From Apiotrichum sp. Y4204 (taxonomy: Eukaryota > Basidiomycota > Tremellomycetes > Trichosporonales > Trichosporonaceae), in contig JAMYHL010000062.1 of assembly GCA_025531455.1 (NCBI GenBank), forward strand, positions 62,001-126,000: a stretch of 64,000 nucleotides of DNA, in the 5' to 3' direction. This document shows, piece by piece, positions 23,022 to 34,460 of the stretch (position 1 is its first letter; every line of letters starts with the position of its first letter). The position numbers and the translations under genes were made by a program. The notes beneath the pieces were generated by a model, which saw only the letters and a program-made list of their open reading frames with translations, was not told the origin of the DNA and ran no database searches.

Positions 23022-25147
23022 CTAAGAGACGCTCATGGGCGAGCCCGCGCGGCTCGTGCGTCCCACATTCCATGTCTCGGGGATGCCTCCAAACAGCTTT
23101 GGCTTGACGCCGTTCACCAGCCCGTCGTCGGGCTTGACACCGCCCGTCAACAGCAGCGTCGGGTCCCAGGTCCCGTCGCCGACGCGGGCTTTGAAGAACT
23201 GGCGCTTCCGCCGGCCCTCGCCCTCGTCCGCTTCCGGTGACGAGCACGACGGTTGCCGCTTCGCTGACGGAAAGCCGTTGACGCGCGGACGCGGGTTCGG
23301 CCGTAGTGACAATCCTCCCTGGCGACGCGCGCGGTTCGGGCGCGCATATGCGGCCGCGTCGTCGTCCGAATCGGATTCGCTCTCGGCGTCCCCGTGCAGT
23401 TGCCGTTGGCGGAAGATTTCTAACTGTCAGCGGAAACACGGGCCTCAATGTACTCACTCTTGATACGCTGGTCGAGATCTCCGTCAGGGTCCTCCTCATC
23501 GTCCTCCTTGTTGATCCCCATCGCCCGGGACAGTGGCTTGCCGGAAACTTGGCGCATCTGTGCACCTGGGGCGTGGGGAAGGTCACGAAGGTTCTCAAAA
23601 ATTGTCCGTTTGAGTGCCTCGATGTACTCTGGCGGGTTGTGGTCGTCAACGTTGGTCGGCAGCACTTCGAGCTTGTAGCGCGGCCCAAAGTACTCCATGT
23701 AGCGGTTATACGGGAGGTCGTCGGGCAGCTCTATGCCGCACATGATGGCCGTCTCTTTGGTCCATGCCTTGGAGACGTTCTTGATCGTGTAGCCGCCACC
23801 GCCAACCATCATGACGGGAATGTTGAAGCTGCGGACGAAGCGTGCGCATTCAGCGTGTCCTGAACGTCAGCAAAGCGATGCCACACAGTACTCACCCTCA
23901 AGAGTCAGGTTGAAGCCACCAAGCTTGTCACCCGACAGCGAGTCGGCGCCCATCTGGAGGACGATTGCTCCTGGGCGGAATGTCTCGATAATTTTACTAA
24001 TGACAGGCTTGAAAACCGTGTGGTAGGTCGCGTCGGTGATGCCGTCACGGAGCGGCACGTTGACTGCGTAGCCCTTACCGCGCTTGATGCCGGTGTCCTA
24101 ATGTTAGCAGATTGGACTTTATCGATAACCTACGCGGACATCACCGGTGCCAGGGAAGAACTCTCCAAAGCGGTGGAAGGAGCAGGTCATAACGCGGTCG
24201 GTGGTGTAGAACGCCTCCTCAACGCCGTCACCGTGATGAACGTCTACATCGATATAGAGCACGCGCGGGTGAATGCGGAGCAGCTCGAGGATGCCGAGTA
24301 CACTGCGATTAGCGCGCTGCACGCACTCCACACCCACATGTCGTTGACATAACAGAAACCACTGGCCTCGGACTTTTTTGCGTGATGCAGGCCACCCGCC
24401 CAGTTGACGGCAATGTCCGTGTGACCCGAGTTTAGCTTTTCGCACGCGCCCAACGAGCCGCCAGCAGAGATTGTGCAAAACTCAAACACACCCTCGAACG
24501 CGGGACAGTCTTCGCCGGTCAGACCTGGTGGGTCAGCTGTGAAACTAGGATGCACCCACATCTAACACCCCCTCCGGTCATGGCCTCCGCCGTCTCGGGA
24601 GTGACCGCCTCGAGAAGATCAATGTATTCGTCGGTGTGGAAGCGAGTCATTTCCGTCTTGGTTGCCCGGCGTGGCCTCTGTCCGGTCAGTCCAGCCTTTG
24701 GGTACTACTCACAAAGACCTGCATGGCCTTGCCACGCGGACCGGCCATGATGCGGCGCTCCCACTTGGCGGCATCCTGCACGTCCGGCCCCATACCGTAC
24801 GTAATGTCGTTGACTTGGCGCGCACCGTCGCCTGTCGGGTCCGGCGCATCGTACTCGTACTCGTCGCAGAGCCCGTAATTGCTGATAAGGTTGTGCGTCA
24901 TGCGGATGCGGTGCGGCTTCATCGGGTGGCCAAGGAAGAAGTGGTAGTTTCCGACATCATCTGATGGTTAGCTCAAGGTGATAAAGCGTTGACAAACATA
25001 CGGTCGTAGAAACTGAGGTGGTCAGCATGCGTTCAATGTTCATACACTTGATGCTCACTAGGCAACACGGCGACTTGAGCGGTTGGGATCATTCAGATCC
25101 GTCACGTCCATCGGCTGCACCTTGTTGGGATCCGCCACGGCAGCCAT
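23022..25147 (-). CDS. RPD3: Class I histone deacetylase, Rpd3 type
   Basis: About ten exons. Seen: [44 protein letters not shown] with the catalytic His pair, [17 protein letters not shown] with zinc ligands Asp and His, [16 protein letters not shown] with the third zinc ligand Asp, and [14 protein letters not shown] with the catalytic Tyr. It removes acetyl groups from histone tails in Sin3/Rpd3-type corepressor complexes. The C-terminal tail (about 23030-23430) is long, basic and disordered, with an acidic [14 protein letters not shown] block. Two oddities: an 11-nt microexon at 25002-25012, which is required to keep frame through [13 protein letters not shown], and about 45 extra residues after NYGLCDEYE that Rpd3 of budding yeast lacks. 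The start at 25147 is the first ATG and gives a short usual N-terminus. Confidence 0.95.
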
Positions 25148-27396
25148 CTTGACTATGTGGAGAGGGAGGTGATGGATGAGAGATGGCGACGCGCGCGCGA
25201 GGGGTCGTTGATGGGTGTGGAGAAGGTAATCTCAGTGGCGCTGGGCAAAACAGAGGACCGTTGCAGGCCGAGCTGTCGCTATTTGAGATTTGCACAATCT
25301 CTTGGCTGAGAGGACGGAGAACGACGCGGGGATTGATTTGGGCAGGGATGGGTGTGGATGGCGATATCGGTTGTTATAGATATGATGGAATGGAATGGAT
25401 TGGATGCGACGAGGGTTGTTGGAATGGATTGATTGGAACGCCGAACGCGGATTACAATGGCCCGCAACGAGACGGACATGGAGAGCACATTAGCAGAGCA
25501 CATTAGCACCACCACCACACAGCTGTTTCACTCCACACACAGTGGGCCGTCCAAAATCTGATTCCGCTCCGGACTTTCCCACGGTTGATGTACTGATAAT
25601 TTCCTCCGAACTGGTCATGACGTCCATCACAATCATGGTCGCCTAGGTCTCCGATCTCCGACGCCGAGCTCCGAGCTGATGATGAACACGCCAAGGAGAA
25701 TAAAAGGGATGGCACAAGACCTTGTGGTTGTTTCATGGTACTGAAAGACACTCTCTACTAGATCTCCAGCTGCCATTGCCTCTCGCACACTCTCACTTGC
25801 TCACAGAATCATTTTCTCCAGAGGAAAGCTATGCTCCACCCCGGGATTCTACCATAGATGGAATTGCCATACGCAGGATAGCATCAAGCTTTGGAAGAGA
25901 AGATGTTGGAGACCAAAGTAGCGAGCTAGAGAGGTACCGAGTGTCGAGCTTGTCGAGATGAATGTATAGAGGGTGGATTTATTAGGAGCGAGCGTTTTTG
26001 ATTAGGTGATTGAAAACAATTTTCTAATTGGCCAGGAACGGCACTAGAAAAATCTCCACCGTAGCCGTGATTGAAGTGGGTATGCAGCAAGCTGTCGAAG
26101 CTGGCCCTTCACGTTCGGCAAGGATCACGGGATCACCGGGGTCCTGGCTGATACGGTGGAGATTGGCTTTGGGACCGGTCCACTGGTGGCCGGGAAGGAG
26201 AGCATGAGACTCCCTGCCGTCGCGCCGTCGGCGACTGACAGTTCATAGAAGGGGGGCAAGCTTGAGGATGCTGCAAGGTGACTTCTGCATCAAATCGGAG
26301 AGCGCGATATGACTTGGATGTGCTTCAATACTCTCGTGTGCTTCAGGTCGATGTGGGGCTGCCGGCAGTTGAGGGGCGCTCAGGAGGGATTGCGTGAGCC
26401 GTCGGAACTGTCGTAAACCCCGCCAGCATGGCGCGCCCAAAACCGGTTGATTAGGGAGGCCAGGCCTTCAGTAAGGTGTGGTGTGTCCAGTGCGGACCGA
26501 GTGCGGGCCTTGTGTGTGGTGCTCATCGAGTGCGGGCTCCGAGTGCTTCGTGGAGTATGTGCCCCGAGTGCGGGCCATGGAGTGCGGGCCATGGAGTGCG
26601 GCGCTCGTCGAGTGCGGCGCTCGTCGAGTGGGGACGCCGAGTGCGGACGCCGAGTGCGGACCCCGAGTGCTGTCCTCGAGTGCGGTCCTCGAGTGCGGGC
26701 CCCGAGTGCTGTCCTCGAGTGCGGTCCTCGAGTGCGGGCCCCGAGTGCGGTCCTTGAGTGCTGGTCCCGAGTGCGGTCCTTGAGTGCGGGTCCCGAGTGC
26801 GGTTCTCGAGTGGGGGAGGGCCTCGAGTGCTGGCCCCGAGTGCGGTCCTCGAGTGGGGGGGAGCCTCGAGTGCGGGCCCGAGTGCTGGCCTCGAGTGGAG
26901 GCACATGCTCACTCCGTTCGATGGAAACCCGGGAAACCCGGTCAGCGACGGGCCTCTCGTTGTGTTATGTGGGATGTCGGTGGGGAAGTCTCGAAAGAAT
27001 ATTGTCGAAGAGCTCAAGTCCAGCCAGCTCGGTATCGGGGCCCCAGGCAGAGTGGATTCGGCCGCCTCCGGAGGTTCCCACGGTGGCTCCGAGGCTGTCG
27101 GTGACGTGTGGCAATTGTACAAGCTACCAGAGTGCCCCGCACCCGCCCCACAGCGCCCGCAACCCAACCGCAATACCCGCCACTGGGCCCGACACGCTCC
27201 TCTCCTCTCGCCTACGCGACCGAGTCGTCGTCGACCGATTCAGTACACCAGTCGATTCGATAACAACCCACCTCCTCTACCATCACCATCTACCCTATTT
27301 AGATTGCTCTTACTCTGTTGCATTCACACACTCGCACCGAATACACCTGTCGAGCCTTTACACACACCCTACCCCCACCGCCAGATCTTGCCACCC
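25148..27396. other. Divergent intergenic region, 2.25 kb (HDAC / mitochondrial ClpX)
   Basis: No gene is supported. The left part (25148-26450) is more AT-rich than its surroundings and gives no convincing reading frame. The middle (26476-26905) is a 13-bp minisatellite. The right part (27170-27396) is a pyrimidine-rich leader for the ClpX gene. Long open frames on both strands over the minisatellite result from its stop-free unit. Confidence 0.5.
26476..26905. repeat. 13-bp GC-rich minisatellite, consensus GAGTGCGGNCCYC
   Basis: From about 26640 to 26880 nearly every 13 bases restart with GAGTGCGG or GAGTGCTG followed by five bases (TCCTC, GCCCC, TCCTT, GTCCC). Some 18-20 units can be counted, with a few 14-18-bp variants. 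Looser copies extend left to 26476. A 39-bp higher-order block (CTGTCCTC, CGGTCCTC, CGGGCCCC units) occurs twice in tandem at about 26669-26747. Since 13 is not a multiple of three and the unit has no stop, all three frames stay open and encode 13-residue periodic peptides. Confidence 0.85.
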
Positions 27397-29387
27397 ATGT
27401 TCGCCAGAGGGCGCATCACGCTCACCTGGCTCCCCGTGCTCGGGCGGCGCGGGAACGCGACCTTTAGCCAGGCCCCGAGCTCCCCCAAGGATGTGAGTCA
27501 GGCTGAGGATGGGGGTTGAGGTGATTGTCTGTCGCGAGCTTGTTGCTCGATACGGTTTATGGCAGCAGGAAGCTACGTTGCGTGGTGTCCATTGGCCAAC
27601 CGGGAAGGAGGTTCCGTATTGAGATGGCTGTTGCTAGCCCTCCATGCCCCAGCCATTGTAGATGTTAGGACTCTCTCTCCAGGCATTCACTCTACTCTTC
27701 CATCTGCAGCTCCGCTACATCCCCACTCACACGCAGCTCTACAACCATCTCTCGCAGTATGTCATTGGCCAGGAGGTGGCGAAGAAGACTCTCTCAGTAG
27801 CGTAAGTCATTAGTCACCGCCGTCTTCCCTCCTGACAGCAGTGTGTTCAACCACTATCGTCGCATCGAGCCGCACCTCCCGAACCCGGACGAGCCACCCC
27901 GCGGGCCCATCTTCTCACAGCAGCCGGCGAACGAGAACCTCCTGTGGGACCAGCCGACCTATACTCCCGAGGCCGAGACGAACGACCGGGACGTGCGCGA
28001 CTCGACGCGCGCGACTGGCGCCGAGGACGGGGCGGACCCGACTCTCCCAAATGGTGTGTTGTCGCGCGAGGAGCGGTGGAGTGAGTCTCACACGCGAGAC
28101 ATCGCTGACATAAGGCCGTGGAGAGGGGTACTTCAGCTCCCGGCGGCCAACGCTGCTGGGCAAGGCTGGGCGCCGGCGTGAGTCGGACACGGCGTCAGCG
28201 TCTGCAGTGAGCGATGACGGACGGGCGTCTGACCGGCCTTCGCGCAAGAAGAAGAGCGAGGACCGCCGCACGGACGAGGAGGCGCGTGCCCAGCGCGTCG
28301 CGGAGCTCAAGGCCGGCCTCGAGCTCCTCGAGGGGAGCATGCCCGAAGAGCCGGATGTGAATGTCGAGAAGAGCAACGTTCTTATTGTGTGGGTTGTTTG
28401 GCTTACTACGAACCGACTGACATCAGCGGCCCGACCGGTACCGGCAAGACCTTGATGGCCAAGACACTGGCGCGTGCGCTCGACGTGCCGTTCGTGTCGT
28501 GCGATGCCACGACATACACCCAGGCCGGATGTAGGTGATCAGATCCCGGCTCACCTGACAACCAGATGTCGGCGAGGATGTCGAGAGCTGTATTCTCCGT
28601 CTCCTCCAGGCGGCAGACTACGATGTGGGGCGTGCCGAGTGAGTTGCGTGGTCTTCACTGTGAACTGACAGCAGGGTTGGCATCGTCCACATTGACGAGG
28701 TAGATAAGCTTGCTCGTCGCGGCGGAAATGAGTTTGGCACGTGGGGTGGTGGCCGCGACGTGGGCGGCGAGGGAGTCCAGCAGGCCCTCCTGCGTATTCT
28801 CGAGGGGACGAATGTCACTCTCTCCGCCAAGTCGGCCCCCATCTCATCCACACCTCCGTCGAGCGGGTCCTCCCATACATCTGGAAATAATCCAACCGGT
28901 GGACCAAGCGGACCCAAGGCGGAATCGAGCCCGTTCGGTGGCGACCCGCCTGCCTGGGACCCGAATAATCCCATGAACCGCACCTTTGGTGCCACGCCGG
29001 GCAAGAAGGGTGTCCGTGAGGGCCTCCCTGGTTTCGGAGGTGGCAGCGGTGGTGAGTATCAATGTCGCGGCAAGCCTGACTCTCAGCGTCCAAGGCGGAC
29101 ACATTCGTTGTCGACACGAGCAACATCCTTTTCATCCTTAGCGGTGCCTTTGTCGGCCTTGACGCCATCATACAGCGTCGTCTTGGAAAAGGAGTCAGTT
29201 GCTAGGCTTTGCCGTTCTTCAACTGACGACCAGTCCATCGGTTTCGGTGCACCGTTGTCGACCCCCCTCGAGACCGGCACGATCAAGCCCACCACTAACG
29301 ATCTAAAGGACTTTGGCCTCATCCCCGAGTTCCTCGGCCGTCTCCCGATTCTGTCCTCCCTGCACCCCCTTGCGGTGGACGACCTGA

Positions 29388-29418
<31 letters not shown>

Positions 29419-29833
29419 CATCAAGCAATACAAGACGCTGTTCCGGCGCTACGGCTCCGAGCTGGGCTTTACGCGCAAGTCGCTCGAGGCCATCGCGCAG
29501 GAGGGACTGGACCGCGGCGGCGGCGCACGCGGGCTCCGCAGCATTCTCGAGGAGGTGCTCATGGACGCCATGTTCGAGGTCCCCGGAAGTGTGAGTATAG
29601 GCTATTCCTTTTGTGAACCAAGCCGCTCGCTCAAAAGCACATGCTGACCGCAGGGCGTGATGCACTGTCTCGTGACCGAGGCATCGGCCAAGGGCCGCTC
29701 GCCGCCGCTCTACTTCTCGCGGGGGAACCGGCACGCGTTCCAGGCCGCCCTCGAGGCCGAGGACGGGCCGCGGCACAAGCCCCCGCGGCACGAGTTCTAT
29801 GCCGATGAGGAGCGGCTCCAGGCCGTGGGATGA
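27397..29833 (+). CDS. MCX1: Mitochondrial ClpX-type AAA+ unfoldase (Mcx1)
   Basis: About nine exons. The first encodes an Arg-rich, acid-free presequence ([20 protein letters not shown]) typical of mitochondrial import. A 220-nt intron then leads to the ClpX core: [23 protein letters not shown], Walker A GPTGTGKT, pore region GYVGEDVE, Walker [29 protein letters not shown], arginine-finger region [12 protein letters not shown] and sensor 2 [15 protein letters not shown]. The bacterial zinc-binding domain is absent, as in other mitochondrial ClpX. Between the two conserved blocks SIGFG is present, matching the IGF loop by which ClpX docks ClpP. Two disordered insertions, an N-terminal one rich in charged residues and a Ser/Gly/Pro one near 28840-29050, enlarge the protein. 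It unfolds matrix proteins; in yeast it also activates the haem enzyme Hem1. Confidence 0.92.
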
Positions 29834-31074
29834 GGTGACAAGTCAAAGAGGAAAGGCTGGTATATTCGAGTTGTACAGACGTTGTAAAACCTAGAAACAG
29901 AAACATTTTATCACTACTGCATGCACGCTGAATGTACGAGCTGCGCGCTGTGCTGCACGCTGCGCTGCGCTGCGCAATGGGCCGCGATATCCGCATTCTG
30001 CCAACTGCAAAGCTACTGGCTTACCGGCCTTGGCAATCGGGCCTGACACTGATATCCTGATGTACCTGAAGTACGGCCGGAGACGGAATGTGCCCCGCCC
30101 GCATCGAGCATGGAAACTGTTGTAATGTGTATGTGAATGTGGCACTGTGGCTGTGGCGCGTTGTGGCGCATGCTGCCAATTGCCAGTTGCAGGCCATCCG
30201 ACGGGCCGTTGTCGCACTCGCGCCAGTGTCCATCCTCGAGCGCTCAGGATGTCAGGACCAGGATCGTCTACACTAGAGGCTGGAAACCTGGAGATCCACA
30301 CGCCCATGCGAGAACCAAGAGGATGGGGATCCGACGAGGCCGGGGCGCGGGGCGATGTCGAGCAGCTGCGCGCAGAGCGCGCAGTGCGGTGCTCCCGGGC
30401 GCTGTACTTCTCTTGGACATGGGACAAGGGACATGGGCCACTCGTCGTCGCAGTGCACAAAGGGAATGTGGAATGCCTTTGCCGCATCTGATATCTGATC
30501 GCCATCCCATGGATATCCATGCCATGGAGCCGTCGTGTGCTTCCCCTTCTGCTTCCCCCACCTCCCACCACCCACTTGCTCCTCTTGAACAATTACCACT
30601 CCCAGTTCCCAGTTCCCAGCTCCCGGTTCCCAGTTTCAGCTCCGCTCGCCACCGGACCACGGGGGTGGGGCTTGACGCTTGACGCTGAGCGCTGAATGCT
30701 GGACGCTGGACGCTGAATGATAGACTCCCTGATCCTGCCCCGTGCACGATCCACCGCGCGCGCGCTCCGCATGTCTTGGCTTCCCATCTTGACGACTGAC
30801 AACTGTCATCTGCACTGCCCGCTGCCAGCGAGCTTGAGCACAAACAGGCGAGAACCGCGAGAAGCGTCGTAGACTTTGTAGACTCCAGCTCGTGTTCCCA
30901 TCCCTCGTCTCGCACTATCTCACTTAACAGCGCTACTCTGCGCCTCCTCTCCTTGGCCTCTGCGTCTCCGATTCTCCTCTCTATCCAGCTTCTCATCGCG
31001 ACGCCGCCCTCATCTCTTCCCATCGCTGGAATTCCGCAGATCCTCCAAAGCACACCACCTCTTCACTCCCCACC
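29834..31074. other. Intergenic region, 1.24 kb
   Basis: I see no gene here. The region holds simple direct repeats: 7-bp CCCAGTT copies (30601-30635) and 9-10-bp GACGCTGRA/GGACGCT copies (30671-30720). The last 200 bp form the promoter and leader of the next gene. Open frames on both strands have no recognisable content. Confidence 0.5.
30601..30720. repeat. Two adjacent short tandem repeats (CCCAGTT and GACGCTGRA)
   Basis: At 30601-30635 the heptamer CCCAGTT recurs about five times with small changes. At 30671-30720 GACGCTTGACGCTGAGCGC-like units of 8-10 bp recur about six times. Both lie roughly 350-470 bp upstream of the next start codon and look like slippage-derived simple repeats. Confidence 0.7.
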
Positions 31075-32890
31075 ATGTCCTCGAGCTTTCTCCCCTTCCC
31101 GACGCTCTTCGCGCGCAAGCGCGACCGCGACCCTAAACGCTCCCCGCTCCCACTCGGTCAATCCTCACACTCTCTGCCCGGAACAGCAAAGCCCACAAAG
31201 TCCACAAAGTCCACAAGACCTCAGGTTCACTCACAATCACGAACGCGCAACTCGTCTCCGCCGACGGCGCAGCGGCCCCGCCGAGAAGCGCTGCAGCACC
31301 GCCGGGCAGAGGACGCGCGCTTCGGGAGCATGCCCCGCGAAATGCGCCCAGAGTACTACTACGACTATGATGACGGGCGGTCGTCGGCCGCCAGCGTCCG
31401 CGTTCCCCCGGTTACTCCCCGGCCGCAGCTCCACCAGCGGCCCGTATCCCATATCCAGGACTCGCGGTCCCGGGGCATCGTGCCGCCGGGAGTCACGAAT
31501 GAACACTATCGATGGGACGGCGAGCTGACCCACAACCAGGGCCACAAGTACAACCAGCATGCGGTGCGGCCGGGGTATTCCCGCGCTTCGGCGAGCGCGG
31601 CGAGCGCGGCAAGTGCAATAAGTTATACCGGCCACGAGGGGTCGCTGCACTCGTCTCACGCGCGGGGGTGGGGAATTGACGAGGAAGAAGACCTCGACGA
31701 CGACTCGGAGGGCCCGCTCGACCCCCTCGAGGTGCTGGAGAGCTTTTACGCCGAGGTGCCCCTGCCCCCGTGGATGGCCGCCGTGCTGGATGATGGTGCG
31801 GGGAATGGGGGTGTGCGCGAGCGGCGTGAGCGTGAACGCGAACGCGAACCCTGTCCCCGTGATACCGAGTTCACGGCGTCTACCACCAAAGTTCTCCCCC
31901 ATCCCCATTCCCAGCCGGTGCACCAGGCGCCACTACCCCCCGACCCGCGCTCGCCGCACGCCCTCCGCTCCCCGCTCACTCTCCTGCCCCTTCGTCTGCG
32001 CCGCAACTCGAGCATAGCCTCCGCCGACAGCATCAGCGTCAGCGCGCACTCCAAGGCCGCCCAGTTCGGGTACATGTTCCGCAATAAGCGGGATCCGCCG
32101 CAGCCGCAGCCGCAGCAGGCGACTGCCGCGACTGGTCCCACAGACGCAAGTCACGCGCATGGACCAGGTCAAGCACAAGCTTCAGCGCAGGTACACGGGC
32201 CGCCGGCAAGCGATGCAAGTCTGAGGTAAGTCGTTTTTCGCTGTGCGGCGCTCGTCGCTCGTCGCTGATCGCTGATCGCTGATCGCTGATCCCAGAACCG
32301 TGCCCATCCACCAGCGCCCGCTCCCGCCCGTCCCGGCCTCGCGTCCTTCGTCGGCGCTCTCAAATTCCCACTTACAGGAAAGGAGGTTTACCCAGTCGCC
32401 AATCCACATTCCCGAAGAGTGTCCCGAGCACGAGCAGGGACAAGAGCATATCTCGAGCCCCAAGCCCCAGGGGCACTGTACCAAGGTGTCCATAACCGGC
32501 AGCTCGGACCTGGAGGGACCCCCCGCGCTCTTTCCCGAGGCGCAGACGCGCCCGACCTCGGTCGTCAACCATATCATCTCGCCCGACGAGCGCGCGCGTA
32601 TCGGCCCCAGGCGGCGCGACTCGGACTCGTCCCTCTCCAGCGCCGCGAGCAGCCACCGCCTCCAGCCGCCCGCCGCGACCCCGTCCCTCCCGTCGTCCCC
32701 ATTCGGATCCACGCACCACCTCCCCTCATTGGGCCTCACCCCTCCGCGCCCCGCCGGCCTCAATCCCCCGCCCCGCCCCCGCTCGCGCATGAACCCTGGC
32801 CACAACCGCATCGGCTCGGGCTCGAGCGGCCGCGGCTCCACAGACTTGGCCCCGTGGGCCAACGCAAACGAGCGCATGTCGCTGTTGTAA
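31075..32890 (+). CDS. Uncharacterised disordered protein
   Basis: Two exons joined by a 70-nt intron (about 32226-32295), giving near 580 residues. I do not recognise a family. The start (MSSSFLPFPTLFARKRDRD) is basic. Most of the chain is Ser/Pro/His/Arg-rich and disordered. Its only folded-looking piece is an acidic-to-hydrophobic segment (DDDSEGPLDPLEVLESFYAEVPLPPWMAAVLDD, near residues 200-235) that could be a binding helix. Ser-rich motifs with RRDSDSSLSS and RRNSSIAS could be basophilic kinase sites. No membrane segment or catalytic motif is seen. The consistent reading frame and the intron that joins both halves support it being a gene. Confidence 0.62.
32264..32291 (+). repeat. Four tandem copies of GCTGATC next to a splice acceptor
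   Basis: Inside the intron of the 31075-32890 gene, GCTGATC is repeated four times, after two copies of GCTCGTC, and ends four bases before the CAG acceptor. Each copy carries CTGAT, which resembles the branch-point motif used throughout this window. Confidence 0.8.
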
Positions 32891-32953
32891 TCTATCATGT
32901 CACATTGTATACACGTTACAGATTGGAGATGGTACAGATGCGGTTGCGGCAGC

Positions 32954-34460
32954 CTACTGGCGGCCCTTGAGGCGCGGCTTCTTCGGCGGCGAGGTTTTGG
33001 GGGCAACGGTGTCGGCAGCGGCGGCGGCGCGAGTGCGTTTTGGTTTAGGAGCAGGGTCCGTGGGTTTGGGTGCTGGTTCCTTGTTCTTCTTTGTGGCGCT
33101 CTCCGTGGTTTCTGTCCTCGAAGTGATAGACGCGTCTTTTGCCCTTACGTCTCTGGTCTGGGATGACTCTCCGGCCTTTCGCGTGCCAGACACGACGCGA
33201 CCAGAGGCAGAAGCGGCACGGCTGCCCGACGCGACACGCGGCCGGGCAGAACCCGAGGGCTTGCGCGGCGGCGGCGGGCCCTTGCCCGACGCGGAGCGTT
33301 TCACCGGCCGGGGGTCGTCAGCAAGCGGGCGGGGACGCTTCTTCGGGCTCTCAGGCTGCGACGGAGTGGGAGGGCGCGGTGGTGGAGAAGGCGGCGGTGG
33401 AGAGTCCGAGTCGGAATTTGGGTCAAATGCCGGCGGGGCCGGGAGTGACGCGAGGAGTTCGGCTGCGGTGCGCGCGCGCGGGGCCGAGGCGATGCGGCGG
33501 GCGGCTGTGGCACTCGAGGTCGTCGGGTGAGGGAGGATGGACGACTTGGCGAGTGTGCGCCGTCCCGTCCCCGGCTTCGGCTGAGAAGGCGCCTGTGCGG
33601 CGGCCTCAAAGACCTTCTTCCGCTCAGCGACCTTGGATACAGCCGGCTTTGTTGATTTCGGCCTGGATGCCTCAGCTTTCGGAGCGGGCTTAGATGCTTC
33701 GGTCTTCGGGGCTGGCTTAGATGCCTCCTTGGGAGTCGGTTTGGATGGCCCGGCCTTTGGCGTAAGGTCTGGGTAGAGGCTGGTGCGACCAGCCTTTTTC
33801 GAGCCGGGTGGAATCCTTGGCGGCGACGAGACGCGGGGAGGAGTGCCTTCACGAGGGGCGGTCTGAGCAGCTGCTCCGATACCGGGCACGACGCTGCGCA
33901 CAAGATGCCACGGGAGATCGATAATAAAGAAGGACACCAGCGCCCACACAGAGTGCGCGAGCTGGATGCTGAGGTCGATATGCGTCTCGTGCCGCTTAAG
34001 CATCGGCGCAATGAAGTTCTCAAAGAGCATGCCCGAAGTCTGGTGTTAGTGGGTGAAACAAACGCGGGGCACTCACCTCCAAGCGCCAGATGACGAGAAC
34101 CAAGGTTACAAGTGTCTTGAGACTCTTGTAAAATGGAAACCAGAAGAGGGTCGCGTCCGCTGCTAGTCCAACAGGCTGCGCCGCCACCTGCCGTCAGCTC
34201 GGTTCTTCCTTCAGCTGACATACAAACACAATCCAGCCAATGAGACACTGCTTGATGAGCTTGCGACGGGTAGCGACACCAACGCGGCGCCCGTTCGCGC
34301 GCACCTCCCGAAGCGAGCGGAGCGTGTCGATCAGGTTACACAGCGCCCTGGAGTCAGTGGATGAGAAGTCGGGTGGCACCTACCACAAGGTACGTGTGAC
34401 ATTGTGGTTCGCCGCCGCGGAGAGGAGCAGGAGGAAGGCGGCGAACTGAAAGATTGTCAT
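32954..34460 (-). CDS. TB2/DP1/HVA22 (REEP-like) ER membrane-shaping protein with long tail
   Basis: Four exons. The N-terminal part has a hydrophobic hairpin (FQFAAFLLLLSAAA), a linker (LCNLIDTLRSLREVRANGRRVG), a second hydrophobic pair (LIKQCLIGWIVF, then FWFPFYKSLKTLVTLVLVIW) and an amphipathic helix with IAPMLKRHETHIDLSI. This is the order of REEP/TB2/HVA22 proteins, whose hairpins curve ER tubules; the FWFPFYKSLK and F-x-P-x-x-K-x-H-E-x-x-I features are characteristic. The C-terminal half, over 230 residues, is disordered, Lys/Pro/Ala/Ser-rich and strongly basic. That pattern is closer to the REEP1-4 (Rop1/Yep1) branch, which links ER to microtubules or autophagy, than to short Yop1. The subfamily call is inference. 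It ends 63 bp from the convergent neighbour. Confidence 0.82.

Noticed and set aside
26447..27496. Open frame of 349 codons with 13-residue repeats (and overlapping frames on both strands)
   Set aside because: It is produced by the stop-free 13-bp minisatellite; all frames are open there, and there is no start context or splice logic.
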